Positions 60,571-64,000 of a DNA stretch of 64,000 bases are shown here, piece by piece. Under the pieces are notes generated by a model, which saw only the letters and a program-made list of their open reading frames with translations, ran no database searches and had not been told where the DNA came from. The position numbers and the translations under genes are program-made. Origin of the DNA: JAUIAI01 sp963732405 (GTDB taxonomy: Bacteria; Pseudomonadota; Gammaproteobacteria; Burkholderiales; Burkholderiaceae_E); NCBI GenBank assembly GCA_963732405.1, contig CAVSZG010000004.1, positions 310,001-374,000 of the forward strand. Reading direction: 5' to 3'. Each line of letters opens with the position of its first letter. The first letter of the stretch is position 1.

Positions 60571-62442
60571 TCAATCCGGCTGGATGGCCGGAACTGTGTC
60601 GTTATCGATCATCACGGGATCACCGGATCCGGTGCGCCAGATCAGGGGAATCGTGAAGCGTTGCGGCTCACTGGGAGGGGAGCGCAAATCGCCCTCGAAC
60701 ACGCTGATGATCCGGATCTCGTAGCTGCCCGGAGCCAGGTCGGGCAAGGTCACCGATGGGTCGGTTGTGGAGATCTCGCGTGCCGGGGTGGCGCCTCGGG
60801 TCAGTGGCGTGAGCGCCACCACATAACTCGCATCGGGTATTTCGGCCCAGCCCAGTTTGGTGCCACCGCCCGTCGATACCTCGGCACTTGCCGCCGGCCC
60901 TCCTGCGTCACGCTGGACAAATTCACGGGCCTGCGGAAACGGGCCGTTGCGGCCGGCGTCGAGCGCCGCCACTCGCCAGTACCGCTTGCGCGGCGCGGGT
61001 TCGCTGTCCGGCGTCGTGAAGGCATAGCTGTTCGTCTCCAGTTCCTTATCGATCTCGATGTCGGCGAATGCCGGATCGCGGGCGATCTGCAGGCGGTATC
61101 GACTGATACCCTTGGGTTCGAACCACTCGAGACGAGTCCGATTGCCGAACTGGATGTCCTTGTCGTTGGGCTGATTCAGAATCGGTGGCACCGGGCGGGC
61201 GGCGAAAGCCACTTCGATCGCGGCATCGTAACCCTCGACGCCGGTTGCGCTGATGCCTCGCACGGCCACGTGATAGGTGCCGTCGCGCTGGCTGTCGACC
61301 AGGGCGACGGGCTGCTTGACGATGCGTTCAACCACTTCGCGAGAGAAGCCGGCATCGGCTGCCGTGCGAACGCGGTAGGAAGCGGCGCCGGGCAGGGGGT
61401 CGAATTCGAGTTTGCGACTCAGCTCGGCAATGGCTTGGTCGGGTTTGGGCAGACTAGGCGCGGGCAGCAGTGCCTCGGGCCTGGCGACCTTGCCACTGTC
61501 ATCCGCCACCGATCCGAAACCGGCCGGCAGGTCGATCGAGGCCGGCGCAACGCCCTGGCCCGGCGCGCCGGAAAAGGCCACCACGCCATCGAGCACGCCG
61601 CTGGAGGTCAGGCCCTGGTCGTCGATGACCCGGAACTGCGTGCCGCGTACCGCGGCCGTGGCCCGTGGCGTGTCGACGCGGATGCGCAGTTGTGGCTCGA
61701 CCGAGCCGCTGCTGGGCGCCGTGCTGCGAATGCGCGGCACGATTGAGCCGGGCTTGGGTGGCTGGTTGGGCGCCTTGTGTGGCACGACCGCGTCGATGCC
61801 GCCGCGCTCCAGCCGCATCCGCGCATCGATCGTCTCGCCACCGAAGTACTTGCGCAGGCGGTCGATGCGGACCTGAGAACTCGGTGCGATGCGCATTTCC
61901 GTGCCATCGGGCAGCACCACCACGACCGCGCCCTCTTCGCCCGTCTCGATCAGATCGGTTTCTTTGAGTGTGCTGTCCGCGTTCAGGGCTTCGCCGTTGA
62001 CGGTGACCCGGCCGGAGACCGATTTGACCGCAAACCGAACGGTGTCTTCGCGCAGCCAGGACATCGGCACCGTCAGTCGCTGGCCGGGCAGCAGGCGGCG
62101 GGTATCCTCGAGCTGGTTGAGCGCTCGCAGATGCTGCCAGGGGATGTCCGGCTTGAGCAGTCGGGTCGTGATGCCGATGAGCGTATCGCCGCGGGCCACG
62201 ATGTAATCGACTTCGACGGGGGTCCCGGCACCCGCCTGTCCAGCGGCAGTGCCAGTGGTGCGGTCGGGCTGGACAGGCGTTGCCGCTGAGGCCGCCCCGG
62301 GCGGGGAACCTGACCCAGCGCTACCGCCCTGTTGGGCAACGGCGGACCCGGCGACGCCTCGATCGGTCGCCGGCGTGGACATCAGCGGGCTGCATGCAAC
62401 AGTCAGCGCGACGGCCGCCCACCATTGACCGGCGATACTCAA
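60571..62442 (-). CDS. LysM and FecR domain envelope protein
   Basis: The 623-residue product has a signal-like N-terminus (a weak lipobox, TVAC at 14-17), a low-complexity Gly/Ala/Ser linker, a LysM peptidoglycan-binding domain (about 79-126: YIVARGDTLIGITTRLL, LLPGQRLTVP), a split FecR domain (about 139-220 and 254-280: SVSGRVTVNGE, VVVLPDGTEMRIAPSSQV, TPRATAAVRGTQF), and three fibronectin-like units (about 340-600: ASYRVRTAADAGFS, RYRLQIARDPAFADIEID, SYEIRIISVFEG). No transmembrane helix or sigma-factor-binding domain is seen, so it is not a classical FecR anti-sigma regulator. It starts with TTG 62442, overlapping the regulator stop. Confidence 0.88.
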   Translation of the reverse strand: MSIAGQWWAAVALTVACSPLMSTPATDRGVAGSAVAQQGGSAGSGSPPGAASAATPVQPDRTTGTAAGQAGAGTPVEVDYIVARGDTLIGITTRLLKPDIPWQHLRALNQLEDTRRLLPGQRLTVPMSWLREDTVRFAVKSVSGRVTVNGEALNADSTLKETDLIETGEEGAVVVVLPDGTEMRIAPSSQVRIDRLRKYFGGETIDARMRLERGGIDAVVPHKAPNQPPKPGSIVPRIRSTAPSSGSVEPQLRIRVDTPRATAAVRGTQFRVIDDQGLTSSGVLDGVVAFSGAPGQGVAPASIDLPAGFGSVADDSGKVARPEALLPAPSLPKPDQAIAELSRKLEFDPLPGAASYRVRTAADAGFSREVVERIVKQPVALVDSQRDGTYHVAVRGISATGVEGYDAAIEVAFAARPVPPILNQPNDKDIQFGNRTRLEWFEPKGISRYRLQIARDPAFADIEIDKELETNSYAFTTPDSEPAPRKRYWRVAALDAGRNGPFPQAREFVQRDAGGPAASAEVSTGGGTKLGWAEIPDASYVVALTPLTRGATPAREISTTDPSVTLPDLAPGSYEIRIISVFEGDLRSPPSEPQRFTIPLIWRTGSGDPVMIDNDTVPAIQPD

Positions 62443-63137
62443 TTGTCGCTGGCCTGTTCGAGATGTTCGAGCCGGTAGCCATAGCTATAGACCGGGGCCA
62501 GGAGATAACCTTCTTCTGGCCTGAGACCCAGCTTGGTGCGAACCCGGGACACATGGGTATCCATCGTGCGCGAGGGCACATCGGTATCGTGACCCCAGAC
62601 TTCTTCGCGGATATGGCCGCGCGAGAGCGGGCGACCGATATTGCGAAACAGCAGCAGGGCCAGATGGAACTCCTTCTGGGTCATGTCGATCGCTTCATTC
62701 GCACTGGTCAGCGTTTGTGTTCTCAGGTCGAACTTGAACCGGTCATAGTCCAGAAAACGCTCCTCGGAGGTGGGTGGCTGGGCCCGGCGGATCAGTGCCT
62801 TGAGGCGGGCCACCAGTTCGGCGCCCCGCAGTGGCTTGACCATGTAGTCGTCCGCGCCGGCCTGCAACGCCTGGACCACATCTTCTTCGGCATCGCGCAC
62901 GGTCGCGAACAGCACCGGAATCCGGGTGCCGCTGATCCGCAACCCCTTGAGCAGTTCGATGCCGGTGGTATCGGGTACCGTCCAGTCAAGCACCATGGCG
63001 TCGAAGCTCTCGCGGCGCAGGGCGAAGGAGAAGTCCTTGCCGGTCGCATAGACGCGCGATTCGATATTCGCCTTGGACAACATGTCACCAATGTTTTTCT
63101 GCTGGACCGGGTCGTCTTCCAGAACGGCTATTCGCAT
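62439..63137 (-). CDS. OmpR/PhoB-family response regulator
   Basis: The 232-residue regulator has a receiver domain (about 1-118) with the acidic pocket LEDDP, the phosphoacceptor Asp51 in VLDWTVPD, the Thr in FATVRD and Lys in DDYMVKPL. A winged-helix DNA-binding domain follows (about 130-228: TQKEFHLALLLFRNIGRPLSR, RTMDTHVSRVRTKLGL, YSYGYRLE). A GAGG ribosome site precedes the ATG. It is the first gene of the operon with the LysM/FecR protein and the CHASE2 kinase, so it is the likely phosphorylation target of that kinase. Confidence 0.93.
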   Translation of the reverse strand: MRIAVLEDDPVQQKNIGDMLSKANIESRVYATGKDFSFALRRESFDAMVLDWTVPDTTGIELLKGLRISGTRIPVLFATVRDAEEDVVQALQAGADDYMVKPLRGAELVARLKALIRRAQPPTSEERFLDYDRFKFDLRTQTLTSANEAIDMTQKEFHLALLLFRNIGRPLSRGHIREEVWGHDTDVPSRTMDTHVSRVRTKLGLRPEEGYLLAPVYSYGYRLEHLEQASDN

Positions 63138-63165
63138 GAGGGCTACCTCGAGAAAGAGAACTGAA

Positions 63166-63193
63166 ACCGTAGTCTGCCGGCATCAGTGGTCAA
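63166..63193 (-). promoter_or_regulatory. Candidate sigma-70 promoter of the regulator-LysM/FecR-CHASE2 operon
   Basis: On the minus strand TTGACC (63193-63188) and TACGGT (63171-63166) are 16 bases apart. Transcription would start near 63160, leaving a leader of about 23 bases that includes the GAGG ribosome site. The -35 is good and the -10 poor. Confidence 0.35.
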
Positions 63194-63249
63194 CCAGCGA
63201 TGGCAACGGCCCATTGTCGACCGAGTTTCGAGGGATTTCAACTTAGCGA

Positions 63250-63265
63250 GAATTGTTACCAATTC
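63250..63265. promoter_or_regulatory. Inverted repeat between ilvA and the response regulator gene
   Basis: GAATTG and CAATTC are separated by TTAC in the 174-bp gap. It stands out as AT-rich in GC-rich surroundings and lies about 60 bp upstream of the candidate promoter, where an activator could bind. No regulator is assigned. Confidence 0.3.
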
Positions 63266-63311
63266 CGTATGGTGCCACCTCCTCGCCGGGCCGACGGATC
63301 ATCCGATTGGC

Positions 63312-64000
63312 CTAGTCCGTTAAGAATAAGCGATAGGCCGGATTATTGGTTTCAGACCAATAACGGTAGCCCAATTGTGCGAGGAACTGCTGCAACTCGT
63401 CTGTTTCAGCCGACGGAACCTGGATGCCGACCAGCACCCGGCCATAGTCCGCACCGTGATTCCGGTAGTGAAACAGGGAGATGTTCCAGTTCGGGCTCAT
63501 GCTGGTCAGAAAGCGCATCAGGGCGCCAGGCCGCTCCGGAAACTCGAAGCGATAGATCACCTCGTCGCGGGCCAGCGGCGAGCGGCCGCCCACCAGATGT
63601 CGCAGGTGCAGCTTGGCCATCTCGTCGTCGGTGAGATCCAGCGTCTCGAAACCGGTGTCATGGAACTGCCGGGCGATGGCCAGCGCATCGCTGCGCCGGT
63701 TGATCTGAATACCGACGAACAGGTGCGCGACCTGCTCGCCGGCAATCCGGTAATTGAATTCGGTGACGCTGCGATCGCCCACCAGGGCACAGAACTGGCG
63801 GAATGAGCCACGTTTCTCGGGAATCGTCACCGCAAACACGGCCTCGCGCTGCTCGCCCATTTCAGCCCGCTCGGCAACGAATCGCAGGCGATCGAAGTTC
63901 ATGTTGGCACCGCTGGCCAGGGCGATCAGCGTCCGGTCACGGACACCCTCGCGTTCCACCCAGGCCTTCATGCCGGCCACCGCCAGCGCACCCGCCGGCT
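63312..64000 (-). CDS. ilvA: Threonine dehydratase, C-terminal part (5' end outside the window)
   Basis: IlvA deaminates threonine to 2-oxobutanoate, the first step to isoleucine. The visible 229 or so residues start within the end of the PLP catalytic domain (PAGALAVAGMKAW; LIALASGANMNFDRL). Two ACT-like regulatory domains follow (about FAVTIPEKRGSFRQFCALV and YRFEFPERPGALMRFLTSM), the form with isoleucine feedback. The gene ends in TAG at 63312 and continues past the right edge. Confidence 0.95.
   Translation of the reverse strand, partial: PAGALAVAGMKAWVEREGVRDRTLIALASGANMNFDRLRFVAERAEMGEQREAVFAVTIPEKRGSFRQFCALVGDRSVTEFNYRIAGEQVAHLFVGIQINRRSDALAIARQFHDTGFETLDLTDDEMAKLHLRHLVGGRSPLARDEVIYRFEFPERPGALMRFLTSMSPNWNISLFHYRNHGADYGRVLVGIQVPSAETDELQQFLAQLGYRYWSETNNPAYRLFLTD

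Overview
The window reads as a GC-rich betaproteobacterial chromosome segment, most like the order Burkholderiales. The evidence is gene order: hprK inside the rpoN-hpf-ptsN-rapZ cluster; mlaFEDACB followed by a YadGH-type exporter, ibaG, murA and a full his operon that runs on into hinT, tatABC and a DegS-type protease; petABC followed by sspAB and a tRNA-Thr; and hemA-prfA-prmC-grxD. I saw no insertion sequence, prophage, integrase or CRISPR array. Almost everything is chromosomal core.

Layout. (1) 1-8261, minus strand: kdsD-lptC-lptA-lptB-rpoN-hpf-ptsN-hprK-rapZ, joining LPS/Kdo supply and LPS transport to sigma-54 and the nitrogen-type PTS; kdsC is missing from its usual place. (2) 8372-10375: a Kef-type cation/proton antiporter. 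(3) About 10475-26568, plus strand: the Mla phospholipid-transport system, an ABC exporter, ibaG, murA, hisG, a fused hisD-hisC gene, hisBHAFIE, hinT and tatABC. (4) 26584-33917: a DegS-like protease divergent from a NIF3-family gene, mscL, the cytochrome bc1 operon petABC, sspAB and tRNA-Thr(UGU). (5) 33933-42855: a metallophosphatase, rlmJ, a DUF167 gene, a short-chain dehydrogenase, a complete branched-chain-amino-acid-type ABC transporter livKHMGF, and ubiX.

(6) 43026-54025 is the main accessory region, an exopolysaccharide locus. A chain-length regulator, a tyrosine-kinase-like ATPase, a Wzy-like polymerase, an RmlD-like reductase and one GT4 glycosyltransferase lie on the plus strand. 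Two more GT4 enzymes and a Wzx-like flippase converge on them from the minus strand. No initiating glycosyltransferase and no outer-membrane export protein is present, so the pathway must be completed elsewhere. (7) 54266-57926, minus strand: hemA-prfA-prmC-grxD. (8) 57977-63137, minus strand: a three-gene operon encoding an OmpR-type response regulator, a LysM/FecR-domain envelope protein and a CHASE2-domain histidine kinase. It looks like a self-contained envelope-sensing module and is the best candidate here for an undescribed system. (9) The window ends inside ilvA.

The most unusual single gene is the hisD-hisC fusion. Other points worth checking are an mlaF without a canonical start codon ahead of its first conserved strand, a Rieske protein with Lys-Arg in place of twin Arg, a LivF with Arg in the P-loop, an in-frame 9-bp minisatellite in lptB, and a possible upstream reading frame whose stop overlaps the ptsN start. 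All function calls come from reading motifs and gene order; no database search was run.
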